Source: an uncultured Lachnospiraceae bacterium (GTDB lineage: Bacteria > Bacillota > Clostridia > Lachnospirales > Lachnospiraceae). From it: 63,712 bases of DNA. A program made the translations under genes and the position numbers. The stretch lies in the NCBI GenBank assembly GCA_947576945.1, contig CANPTH010000014.1:1-63712 (forward strand), written 5' to 3'. The notes beneath the pieces were generated by a model. That model did no database searches and had not been told where the DNA came from. It worked only from the letters and a program-made list of their open reading frames with translations. Below, in pieces: positions 52,810 to 60,936 of the stretch (the stretch's first letter is position 1; each line of letters starts with the position of its first letter).

Positions 52810-52875
52810 GATCTGTATAGAAAGAATATAACACATTCGATGTTATAAAATAAAAAATAAAGGTGGTGACGTTAA

Positions 52876-53980
52876 GTGGTAGAATTGGATAACATGAAAT
52901 CCGAGCTCCTGGCTTATGAAAGTCCCTTAGCGGAAGTGAGGGATTCACTTTGACTTAGCAAATAAGTCGAAGCGGATTGAAGAGCTGGAAATGGAAATGC
53001 AGGCGCCTGATTTCTGGAACGACCCGGAGAAGTCGAACCAGAAGATGCGGGAGGCCAAGAATCTGAAGGATATTGTCGGCACGATGGACGGTCTGTCCAG
53101 CCAGTATGATGATATCCTGACACTGATCGAGATGGGATATGAAGACAATGACCCGGCGATCATACCGGATATCCAACAGGAACTGAAAGAGTTTAAGGAA
53201 ACCTTCGAGAATATCCGGATCAATACGCTTTTGTCCGGGGAGTATGACAGGAACAATGCCATACTGAAATTAAATGCGGGCGCGGGCGGTACGGAGAGCT
53301 GTGACTGGTGCAGTATGCTCTACCGTATGTACACGAGATGGGCTGAACGCAAGGGATTTGCCCTTGAAGTGATCGATTATCTGGACGGTGATGAGGCCGG
53401 GATCAAGTCGGTAACCTTCCAGATCAACGGGGAGAATGCTTACGGCTATCTGAAATCAGAGAAAGGCGTGCACAGACTGGTGCGCATTTCGCCTTTCAAT
53501 GCACAGGGCAAGCGGCAGACCTCGTTCGTATCGCTGGATGTGATGCCGGACATTGAAGATGATGTGGACGTGGAAGTTAAAGACGAAGATATCCGAATCG
53601 ACACTTATCGAAGCAGCGGTGCGGGCGGACAGCATATCAACAAGACTTCTTCGGCGATCCGTATCACTCATTTCCCAACGGGGATCGTGGTAACCTGCCA
53701 GAATGAGCGCAGCCAGTTCCAGAATAAGGATAAGGCGATGCAGATGCTGAAAGCCAAGCTGTATATGCTCAAACAGGAGGAAAACGCCGAGAAACTGTCC
53801 GATATCCGGGGCGATGTGAAGGAGATCGGCTGGGGCAACCAGATCCGTTCCTATGTCATGCAGCCCTACACGATGGTCAAGGATCACAGGACCAATGAAG
53901 AATCCGGCAATGTGGATGCGGTGATGGACGGAGCAGTCGATCCGTTTATCAATGCGTATCTGCGGTGGATCAATTCATAG
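52876..53980 (+). CDS. prfB: Peptide chain release factor 2 (programmed frameshift)
   Basis: Release factor for UAA and UGA stops, 367 residues when read as 52876-52950 joined to 52952-53980. The first 25 codons (from GTG 52876, MVELDNM-like start) end at TGA 52951. A +1 slip on CTT-TGA-C continues as DLANKSKRIEELE. The SPF codon-recognition motif (RISPFNAQGKRQ) and GGQ catalytic motif (SGAGGQHINKTSSAIR) are present. AAAGGTGG lies 9 nt before the GTG. Reading only the second frame would miss the N-terminal part. Confidence 0.93.
52939..52954 (+). promoter_or_regulatory. prfB: prfB autoregulatory +1 frameshift site
   Basis: CTTTGAC at 52948-52954: slippery CTT, in-frame TGA (52951-52953) and following C, as in most bacterial prfB genes. 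The upstream stimulator is AGGGAT (from 52939) rather than the usual AGGGGG, so it is a weaker Shine-Dalgarno-like element. Low RF2 would raise frameshifting and restore RF2. Confidence 0.92.
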
Positions 53981-54008
53981 TTTTTGAAAATTCACAGGAA
54001 CAGTTAAA

Positions 54009-54044
54009 AATCCCTCAGACTGCGGTATTTCAGGCTGAGGGATT
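54009..54044 (+). terminator. Terminator of secA-prfB
   Basis: AATCCCTCAG pairs with CTGAGGGATT, with TGCTGTTT downstream; the T-tract is interrupted. Confidence 0.65.
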
Positions 54045-54091
54045 GCTGTTTCCATCGGGGCTTCTTTATTGTAGTTGTTTTGCAGTAAAGG

Positions 54092-54817
54092 TTACTGCCT
54101 GCTCTGATTTGTAACGATGTCCATATAAAATTCCGCCAGCGTCGCATTCATATACGGAAAAATCCAGAGAAACGCAATGCCGCAGGAAAGTATACCCAGC
54201 AGCAGGAGCGGCAGATAACTGAGGTAGATATAGAACAGCCTGCCTTTATTACCGGTCATCAGTCTGCGGCTTAGAGCGAGCAGCTCCCGGGCGCTGTACT
54301 GTGGAAAATCATGCAGCAGGAAAAAGGCCGGTGCATAGAACAGGTTCAGTACAAGGGAGACGATACCGGACAGCATCATACACAGCCCGTATTGTGTCAA
54401 TGCGGAGGCATCCACACGGAGAGGCATTCTGTACAGAACAATATATTCCGGTATACTGCCGATAAAAGTGAGCAGTGTGATCCATGCCTGGATCGTAAGC
54501 GCCTTATCGGAGTGCATCCGGAAACCGTATAAAACATCGCTGACAGAGGCGATATGCCCGGTCACGATTTTCAAGTAGAAATAGGCCGTGCCGGAAGAAA
54601 GCAGTCCACCGAAAACAGATACGGCAAAGAGCATCGCATAATGGATGATCACGCCGAAGACAGTGTTCGTACCGCCGGCAATGGACGAAATGGAGATGGT
54701 GGCGAAGCCTGTGAGAAAAGTCACAAGCAGATAAGCGCCGACAGCGCTTCCGTAACGTCCGAACATATGCTCTTTGGCAGCGGCTTTTAACGCCGCAGAA
54801 GATTGATGATAACTCAT
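54092..54817 (-). CDS. DUF975 family membrane protein
   Basis: 241 residues with five or six membrane segments. The N-terminal AALKAAAKEHMFGRYGSAVGAYLL and the C-terminal cytoplasmic pattern YSARELLALSRRLMTGNKGRLFYIYLSYL are DUF975 marks; function unknown. GGGAGG lies 6 nt before the ATG. The gene upstream on the same strand (54854-55339) encodes a zinc-protease-like protein, 36 nt away, so they may be cotranscribed. Confidence 0.85.
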   Translation of the reverse strand: MSYHQSSAALKAAAKEHMFGRYGSAVGAYLLVTFLTGFATISISSIAGGTNTVFGVIIHYAMLFAVSVFGGLLSSGTAYFYLKIVTGHIASVSDVLYGFRMHSDKALTIQAWITLLTFIGSIPEYIVLYRMPLRVDASALTQYGLCMMLSGIVSLVLNLFYAPAFFLLHDFPQYSARELLALSRRLMTGNKGRLFYIYLSYLPLLLLGILSCGIAFLWIFPYMNATLAEFYMDIVTNQSRQ

Positions 54818-54853
54818 GTCTGACCTCCCTTGTGCGGCTCTGAGAAATGGTTC

Positions 54854-55339
54854 TCAAAAACCTGCATCAAAATTTCGCCCACGGTATTTGCCTGCCGCAT
54901 CGGCGGATTTCATATCCTTCTGGTAAGGGTTTTCCTCATTGTAATATTTGATCTGGGTAGCGGTGGCGCCGCCGGATACATAGGTGCGCCCGCATTCCGG
55001 ACAGACTGCCGACTTGATCGTTACGCTGCAGGACAGCACTTTGCCGTTGTTCTGGGCAGCATCCTTGTAGGCGTTGTTCACATGCTCCTGTTCGTGGCTC
55101 CGCACCCTGGATGCGGCAGCGTTGGGATCGATGTGGGATGCCGCTTTAAACGATACGTTTTCGTCTGAACCGTCCTGATATTTTCGTTCTTTACATGTCT
55201 GGCATTCGGCAGGGGAAGATTTCCTGCCGGCTTTCTTTTCCGTGGATTCACCGGGGTTGCGGACGACGGTGCGCTCCGCCTCCGGGCCTGCTTTGACATT
55301 ATTATAACCGTTTACAGCATTATAATCGGAACCGATCAT
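54854..55339 (-). CDS. SprA-related putative zinc metalloprotease
   Basis: 161 residues with the SprA-related (PF12118-type) pattern: CQTCKERKYQDGSDENVSF (Cys46, Cys49), the zinc-protease motif HEQEH (His82-Glu83-His86) in RSHEQEHVNNAYKDA, then a second Cys pair in CPECGRTYVSGGATATQI. No signal peptide, so cytosolic or released in another way. Substrate unknown. AGGAGG lies just before ATG 55339. Confidence 0.75.
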   Translation of the reverse strand: MIGSDYNAVNGYNNVKAGPEAERTVVRNPGESTEKKAGRKSSPAECQTCKERKYQDGSDENVSFKAASHIDPNAAASRVRSHEQEHVNNAYKDAAQNNGKVLSCSVTIKSAVCPECGRTYVSGGATATQIKYYNEENPYQKDMKSADAAGKYRGRNFDAGF

Positions 55340-55399
55340 TTTAGTTTCCTCCTGTTTTGAAATTCAGAAAATCCCATGTCTTAGGCGGGAACACAGCGG

Positions 55400-55855
55400 C
55401 TATGGAATGGAAGTTGTGCCGTCATTGAGTATACTTTCGATCATTTCGGTATAGGACATGCCGTACTGCGATTCAAAGATATCATTGACCTGCTGCATGA
55501 TGTCCGGTTTGGTGTAAAGCATATAGAGAGTGGTCGAACACAGGGCGCAGTTGGCAGCCAGACCGATAGCGGCACAGAGTATGCCTGCCCTTGCTCTGGT
55601 GGTCATTCTGGGGGCGCGGCCTTTGGACAAGAGCGCCAGCACAATGGCAATACTGCCAAAGATGAAGGGCGGATAGATGGTCATGGAGAGAAAGGAAGCC
55701 AGCGCCAGGATACCCAGCACCATGGCCGCCAGTGCCAGGCGATCTCCCGAAATATGCGCCGGATTCTGCCGGAGATTCGGGTTCTGACCGTTATTGCTGC
55801 TATAAGGATTATGATTTTGATACGGATCATTGCCGTAAGGATTGTTATCGTACAT
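55400..55855 (-). CDS. DUF4190-like small membrane protein
   Basis: About 151 residues. A low-complexity Asn/Tyr/Pro/Gln-rich head (YDNNPYGNDPYQNHNPYSSN) precedes two membrane segments (LAAMVLGILALASF ... FIFGSIAIVLALLSKG) and a third (AGILCAAIGLAANCAL), the usual DUF4190 layout, ending in a short external domain. Function unknown. ATG at 55855 has AAAGG 8 nt upstream; the frame extends further but without a site. Confidence 0.7.
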   Translation of the reverse strand: MYDNNPYGNDPYQNHNPYSSNNGQNPNLRQNPAHISGDRLALAAMVLGILALASFLSMTIYPPFIFGSIAIVLALLSKGRAPRMTTRARAGILCAAIGLAANCALCSTTLYMLYTKPDIMQQVNDIFESQYGMSYTEMIESILNDGTTSIP

Positions 55856-56191
55856 GAATAAGCCTTTCTGTGCTGCAATCGTTTCGTTAATGCATGCGGT
55901 TATGCCGGACACAGGATAGTGTGCGTATCGGTAGAAGTTTTCCAGACGCACAGGACACTGCGCAGGCATGAAATCAGTATAGCACAGTTTAAATTGAAAA
56001 ACTACAGAAACATATAGATGGGACGCATTTCGAAATTATTCTTTAAAAGCCAGAAGGGATATGGTATTATAATCGTATCTTTCTTTCATGGATATTTATA
56101 TCATGTGCCATGTTATGCCTTATTATTAATGGGCTGCATGGTTGTCTGGATAAAAATATGATAGAATGCAGGAGCGGATTGAGAGAGGGTT

Positions 56192-57172
56192 ATGGTGACA
56201 ATTAAGGATATTGCACAGAAGACGGGCGTAACGGCGACAACAGTCTCACGGGTAATAAACAACAGGGGATATATCAGTGATGCGACCAGGGAGAAGGTAT
56301 GGAAAGCGATAGAAGAGATGCACTATCGTCCAAATGAGGTGGCGAGGCAGCTGGCCAGACAGCATACCGACACAATTGGTATTATTGTACCGCACATATC
56401 ACATCCGTATTTCGCTAAACTGATCAGCAATCTGGAATATGCAGCCACGAGGCATCACTATAAAATCCTCCTTTGTAATTCCAGAGAAGAGCCGGAGAAG
56501 GAAGCGGAATATCTGGAAATGTGTATTGCCAATAAAGTTTCCGGTATTGTTCTGTGCAGTAAATATTTGCAGGCAGAGAAATTCAGATTTCTGGACATTC
56601 CGATCATTAACCTGGAACGCATGGATGAGAGGAAGGATATCATAACGATTCAAAGCGATAATTATGAAGGGGGAAGGCTGGCAGCACAGCATTTGATTGA
56701 CAAGGGCTGCAGAAGTCTTCTTCATTTTGGTGGTGTTGCCGGGAAGAATATGCCGGCGGATAGAAGAGCAGATGGGTTCCGGGATGTTTGTCTGCAAAAA
56801 GGCGTGTCTAATGTGATTCTTCAAAGTGATCAGAAGGATTTTGAATCATTGCAGTATCAGGATCATATCAGAAAAAGCCTGGAGAAGAATCCGGCAGTAG
56901 ATGGAATATTTGCCAGCAGTGATCTGATCGCACTGCAGGTGATTCAGGTATGCAGTCAGATGAAGATTGAGATACCGGCACAGATGAAACTGATAGGGTT
57001 TGATGACGTGGGTATTTCTTCTATGGCGACTCCTGCCATAACGACCATTCACCAGCCCATCAGAGAGATGTCAGAACTGTCGATAGAATATATCGATAAA
57101 AAGCTGCGGGGAGAAACTGTGCCGCTTAATGTTTATATGCCGGTAAGATTGATAGAGAGAGATTCCACATGA
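56192..57172 (+). CDS. LacI family transcriptional regulator of the sugar locus
   Basis: 326 residues. Residues 1-50 are the LacI HTH and hinge (TIKDIAQKTGVTATTVSRVI ... YRPNEVARQLA); the rest is a periplasmic-binding-like sensor (IGIIVPHISHPYFAKLISNLE; DGIFASSDLIALQVIQ; IGFDDVGISSMATPAITTI). It lies directly upstream of, and in the same direction as, the binding protein, permease, GH32 and GH172 genes, so it is the probable repressor, with a fructo-oligosaccharide or related sugar as inducer. ATG at 56192 is followed by GTG 56195, either may be used. Confidence 0.9.
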   Translation: MVTIKDIAQKTGVTATTVSRVINNRGYISDATREKVWKAIEEMHYRPNEVARQLARQHTDTIGIIVPHISHPYFAKLISNLEYAATRHHYKILLCNSREEPEKEAEYLEMCIANKVSGIVLCSKYLQAEKFRFLDIPIINLERMDERKDIITIQSDNYEGGRLAAQHLIDKGCRSLLHFGGVAGKNMPADRRADGFRDVCLQKGVSNVILQSDQKDFESLQYQDHIRKSLEKNPAVDGIFASSDLIALQVIQVCSQMKIEIPAQMKLIGFDDVGISSMATPAITTIHQPIREMSELSIEYIDKKLRGETVPLNVYMPVRLIERDST

Positions 57173-57188
57173 CTGTCCGTATCCACAG

Positions 57189-57219
57189 AAGACTGTTGCA
57201 GAAATGCAGCAGTCTTTTT
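57189..57219 (+). terminator. Terminator of the LacI-family gene
   Basis: AGACTGTTGCA pairs with TGCAGCAGTCT and is followed by TTTTTG. It separates the regulator from the transport operon. The rest of the 57173-57545 gap holds two operator-like sites and a promoter. Confidence 0.8.
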
Positions 57220-57286
57220 GATTGGGGTGGTCAGGAGCTGATTTCCGTCAGCATTGCTATGATAGTTCGGTATTGTATGCGTAATA

Positions 57287-57301
57287 TGTAAACGATAGAC
57301 A
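57287..57301. promoter_or_regulatory. Operator-like site 1 for the LacI regulator
   Basis: TGTAAACGATAGACA, matching site 2 at 57461-57475 in 13 of 15 positions. The partly palindromic form with central CG is typical for LacI-family operators. Distance between the sites is 174 bp. Confidence 0.45.
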
Positions 57302-57460
57302 TATATTTTGAGATAATAGAATGAAATAGTCAAAATAAAATGGAGATAGAGTGATGGCAAGAGGTGTGTATAGTTAAAAATGGTCAATAAAAATTATATA
57401 TAATATACAAAATTAACAAAATGAATTTGTGAATTATACATAAAATGTAAATTATATATA

Positions 57461-57475
57461 TGTTAACGATTGACA
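57461..57475. promoter_or_regulatory. Operator-like site 2 overlapping the -35 box
   Basis: TGTTAACGATTGACA includes the TTGACA of the operon promoter, so binding here would block RNA polymerase. Confidence 0.5.
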
Positions 57476-57500
57476 GAAATGAACCGGGGGGGGGTATATT
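57470..57500 (+). promoter_or_regulatory. Operon promoter with a G9 tract in the spacer
   Basis: TTGACA (57470-57475) and TATATT (57495-57500) are separated by 19 nt, two longer than optimal. Nine of those 19 are a run of G (57486-57494). Loss of two G would give the ideal 17, so the promoter could be phase-variable. Confidence 0.6.
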
Positions 57501-57545
57501 GTACCTATCAAGATGGTTCATAAGAACCAGAATAGGAGGAAAACA

Positions 57546-58967
57546 ATGAAGAAAAAAGTTTTATCAAGTCTGCTGGCATTAACGCTGGCAATTGGAGCGC
57601 TGTCCGGATGTGGCAATTCAAATGCGGGTAACGACAGTGCCGGTAGTGACGGGGCTGCTAACGAGAGTGCAGCACAGGCAGGGACTGAAAGTGAAACCGG
57701 CGAAGAAGGGCAGAGTGCAGAAGAGCCGGCATCCGAAACAGCAGCAGAGACGGGCGCAGATTTCAGCGGGGTTTCCATTACAATGCTGAATACGAAGAGT
57801 GAGATTCAGCCGCAGCTTGAGGCAGCGGCTGAGGAATGGGGCGCATTAACCGGTGCCACACTTGAGGTATATACGATAGGCGGTGACAGCTCACCGGCAA
57901 AAGAAATTGGCTCCAGATATGCAGCCAATAATGCGCCGACACTGGTCATGGGTGATCCTCAGGATGTGTCGGATTTCTGTGAAGAGTACGGAGCAGATCT
58001 CAGCGGAGAATCCTGGGCTGCTAACGGAGGAACGAAGTACGGTATTATGAAGGGAGATGTGCTCTACAGTTTTCCATTCTGTATCGAGGCGAGGGGGCTG
58101 ATCTATAACAGGACAGCTATTGAGGAGATACTTGGAGAAGCATGGGATCCGGCATCCGTAACCAATATGGATGATCTGGCGGCATTGTTTGAACGTTTGG
58201 CGCAGGCAGGTATGGAATTGCCGGTAGCGCTGAACATGGAAGACTGGAGTATTGCAGGGCACTATCTGACACAGATGTATGAGGAGCAGGATGGTACACT
58301 GGCGACGACAGAGAAGTTTATGGAAGATCTGAAGGCAGGAACGGTAGATTTGACTGAGAATGTAAGGTTCAATGCAATGCTGGAGACATTTGAGCTTCTG
58401 ATGGAATACAACTCCAATAAGTCTGATCCACTGGCGGCGGATTATGATATGAATGCGGCAGATCTGGCAGAAGGAGAGGTGGCATTCTGGTTTAACGGAA
58501 ACTGGGCATGGGCAGAGATTTCGGATTACATAGAAGATGGCACGGAACTTGGCCTTATGTCGGTGGTACAGAATGATACGACCGGTAATGCAAATGTTAA
58601 CACCTATCTTTGCGGTGGCGCTACGAAGCAGGTCATGATCGATAAGGAATGTAATGATGAACAGCAGCAGGCGGCGGCGAAGAATTTTCTGGACTGGCTG
58701 GTTAATTCGGAGGCCGGACAGAATGTGCTTGTGACTGAGTGTTCCCTGGTACCGGCTATTTCCACGATCACACAGGAAGCTACGAATCCTCTGGCAAGAT
58801 CCGTACAGCAGTATGCTGCTGAGGGCAAGCTGTTTGATCAGCCGTCAAATTATCCTGGGGATCACTGGGCAACAGTAGGAGCCATCATGCAGAAGTATCT
58901 GGCAGGTGAAGAAACCCGCGAAGAATTCGCGAAAGAATTACAGGATTACTGGACAGGACTCAATTAG
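57546..58967 (+). CDS. ABC transporter sugar-binding lipoprotein
   Basis: 473-residue extracellular solute-binding protein of the CUT1 class. Lipoprotein signal with lipobox ALSGC (Cys22), a Gly/Ser/Glu-rich linker of about 50 residues, then the binding-protein body (VSITMLNTKSEIQPQLEAAA; NAPTLVMGDPQDVSDFCEEY; AFWFNGNWAWAEISDYIEDG). It captures an oligosaccharide for the two permeases downstream. AGGAGG lies 6 nt before the ATG. No ATPase gene is in the window, so a shared MsmX-type ATPase is likely used. Confidence 0.92.
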   Translation: MKKKVLSSLLALTLAIGALSGCGNSNAGNDSAGSDGAANESAAQAGTESETGEEGQSAEEPASETAAETGADFSGVSITMLNTKSEIQPQLEAAAEEWGALTGATLEVYTIGGDSSPAKEIGSRYAANNAPTLVMGDPQDVSDFCEEYGADLSGESWAANGGTKYGIMKGDVLYSFPFCIEARGLIYNRTAIEEILGEAWDPASVTNMDDLAALFERLAQAGMELPVALNMEDWSIAGHYLTQMYEEQDGTLATTEKFMEDLKAGTVDLTENVRFNAMLETFELLMEYNSNKSDPLAADYDMNAADLAEGEVAFWFNGNWAWAEISDYIEDGTELGLMSVVQNDTTGNANVNTYLCGGATKQVMIDKECNDEQQQAAAKNFLDWLVNSEAGQNVLVTECSLVPAISTITQEATNPLARSVQQYAAEGKLFDQPSNYPGDHWATVGAIMQKYLAGEETREEFAKELQDYWTGLN

Positions 58968-58977
58968 TGGGGACAGG

Positions 58978-59011
58978 GCTGTCGGTCAAGAGACTGGCCG
59001 GCAGCTTTTTT
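58978..59011 (+). terminator. Intra-operon attenuator after the binding-protein gene
   Basis: GCTGTCGG pairs with CCGGCAGC around a loop and is followed by TTTTTT. It would lower permease expression relative to the binding protein. Confidence 0.65.
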
Positions 59012-59035
59012 GCATGAGCAGGAGGGTTGAGATGT

Positions 59036-59923
59036 ATGAACAGGATAAAAAGTAGTATAACAAATAATATCGGTATTTTTCTGGTATTTGCAGGACCGGC
59101 TGTGCTGGCGTTTTTGGCAGTTATTATCATACCTTTCATCTATGGTATCTATCTGACTTTCACCAGTTGGGATGGTATTTCCAGAAATAAGCCTTTTGTC
59201 GGAATGGCGAACTATGTCAGCGTTATCAAGGATGGGCCGTTCTGGAGTTCTCTTGGATTAACTGTTTTCTATGTGATTATAGCGGTTTTGACGGTTAATG
59301 CCGTTGCGTTTGCGCTGGCGCTTCTGGTGTCGGGCAAGATCAAGGGAAGCAATTTCTTCCGGGCCGGATTTTTTACCCCGAATCTGATCGGCGGCATTAT
59401 CCTTGGCTACATATGGCAGTTTATTTTTAAGAATATCCTTGTAAGTATTGGCGATACGCTGAACATTGCTTTTCTGCAGAAATCATGGCTTTCCAGCAGT
59501 GCATTGGCTTTCGCGGCATTGATCGTTGTCACGATATGGCAGTATTCAGGATACATGATGCTGATCTATATTGCCGGGCTTACCGGTGTGTCTGAAGATG
59601 TTCGCGAAGCTGCACTGATTGACGGATGTACCGGCAGCCAGGTTACGAGATATATAATCATTCCTCTGATGCGGTCTTCTTTTACAATTTGCATTTTCTT
59701 ATCGATTACAAGATGTTTTATGGTTTACGATCTGAATCTTGCATTGACAGAAGGCGGACCCTTCGGGTCAACGACAATGGCGGCTATGTATGTGTATCAG
59801 AAAGCATTTTCATCCAAGCAATATGGCGTCGGACAGACAGAGGCGATTATTCTGTTCCTGATCACGGCGGTCATCGCAGTTACGCAGACCATGATCAGCA
59901 AGAGTAAGGAGGTGGAGGCATAA
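59036..59923 (+). CDS. Sugar ABC transporter permease (MalF-like)
   Basis: 295 residues, six membrane segments. The EAA loop that contacts the ATPase is EAALIDGCTGSQVTRYIIIPLM. N-terminal FAGPAVLAFLAVIIIPFIYG and the PFVGMANYV-like segment fit CUT1 permeases. AGGAGGG lies about 10 nt before ATG 59036. Its stop overlaps the next permease start. Confidence 0.93.
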   Translation: MNRIKSSITNNIGIFLVFAGPAVLAFLAVIIIPFIYGIYLTFTSWDGISRNKPFVGMANYVSVIKDGPFWSSLGLTVFYVIIAVLTVNAVAFALALLVSGKIKGSNFFRAGFFTPNLIGGIILGYIWQFIFKNILVSIGDTLNIAFLQKSWLSSSALAFAALIVVTIWQYSGYMMLIYIAGLTGVSEDVREAALIDGCTGSQVTRYIIIPLMRSSFTICIFLSITRCFMVYDLNLALTEGGPFGSTTMAAMYVYQKAFSSKQYGVGQTEAIILFLITAVIAVTQTMISKSKEVEA

Positions 59924-60777
59924 TGGATAGAACAAAAGAGAATTCTTCATTAAAAACCGTAGGGATAGTTAAAGTGGTAGTGCTGGCTGCTGTTTTTCTT
60001 ATCTACATGTTTCCGTTTTATATGCTGCTCCTGAATGCATTCAAGTATAAACGTGATATCATTAAGATGCCCTTAAGCTGGGGCGGGAAAAACGGTTTTA
60101 CGCTCAATAATTTTGCAGAGGCATTTCAGAAGATGAACTTTATGACTGTTTTCCTGAACTCTGTCATCATCACGGGTGTGAGCTGCCTGTTGATCATTTT
60201 GTTCTCTTCCATGTGTGCTTACATCTTCGTCAGAAAAGACTGGAAGATTAATAAGTTTCTGTTTCTGTTGATGCTGTTTTCCATGGTGGTGCCTTTTCAG
60301 GTTGTGATGATTCCGTTGATTTCCATATATGGTGGTACTTTCGGGATCCTGAATCACCGGGCGACGCTGATCTTCATGCATGTTGGCTTTTCCATGTCCA
60401 TGTCGGTGTTTATGTTTCATGGTTTTATCAGGGGCGGCGTGCCGATTGCCCTGGAAGAAGCGGCAGGTATTGACGGAGCGGGGCCGTTAAGGATATTTTT
60501 TCAGATTGTATTTCCGCTCTTAAAACCGACGATTGCTACGCTGGTTATCCTGCATGCTCTCGCTCTGTGGAATGATTATCTGCTGCCGAGCCTGATTCTG
60601 ACAGACAAGGCTTTATATACCATTCCGATTGCGACTAAGCTGTTCCAGGGGGCGTATAGCAATGATATGGATCTTTTGATGGCGGCGCTGGTAATGGCTA
60701 TCATTCCGGCAATTATCCTGTATCTGGCCCTGCAGAAGTATATTATTGCGGGTGTGGTAGCAGGCGCCGTTAAGTAG
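59923..60777 (+). CDS. Sugar ABC transporter permease (MalG-like)
   Basis: 284 residues, six membrane segments. EAA loop: EEAAGIDGAGPLRIFFQIVFPLLKP. YMFPFYMLLLNAFK near the N-terminus and YIIAGVVAGAVK at the C-terminus are typical of MalG-type subunits. ATG overlaps the stop of the first permease (TAATG). It completes the transmembrane pair of the importer. Confidence 0.93.
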   Translation: MDRTKENSSLKTVGIVKVVVLAAVFLIYMFPFYMLLLNAFKYKRDIIKMPLSWGGKNGFTLNNFAEAFQKMNFMTVFLNSVIITGVSCLLIILFSSMCAYIFVRKDWKINKFLFLLMLFSMVVPFQVVMIPLISIYGGTFGILNHRATLIFMHVGFSMSMSVFMFHGFIRGGVPIALEEAAGIDGAGPLRIFFQIVFPLLKPTIATLVILHALALWNDYLLPSLILTDKALYTIPIATKLFQGAYSNDMDLLMAALVMAIIPAIILYLALQKYIIAGVVAGAVK

Positions 60778-60874
60778 GAGGCAGGCGGCTGAAGACGAGT
60801 GCCGGTGAAAAGGGCATGAGATCAGGATGCCAGGTTGTATGCGGCCGTAAAGGTATCTGTGAAGATGCCGGCGG

Positions 60875-60907
60875 GGGCAGTGGAAGAGAGTTTCACTGCC
60901 CTGTTTT
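60875..60907 (+). terminator. Terminator-like hairpin between the permease and GH32 genes
   Basis: GGGCAGTGGAA pairs with TTTCACTGCCC (small loop), followed by TGTTTTC. Probably attenuates transcription into the GH32 gene. Confidence 0.55.
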
Positions 60908-60936
60908 CATAATAGAAGATATAAGGAGATGCGAAT

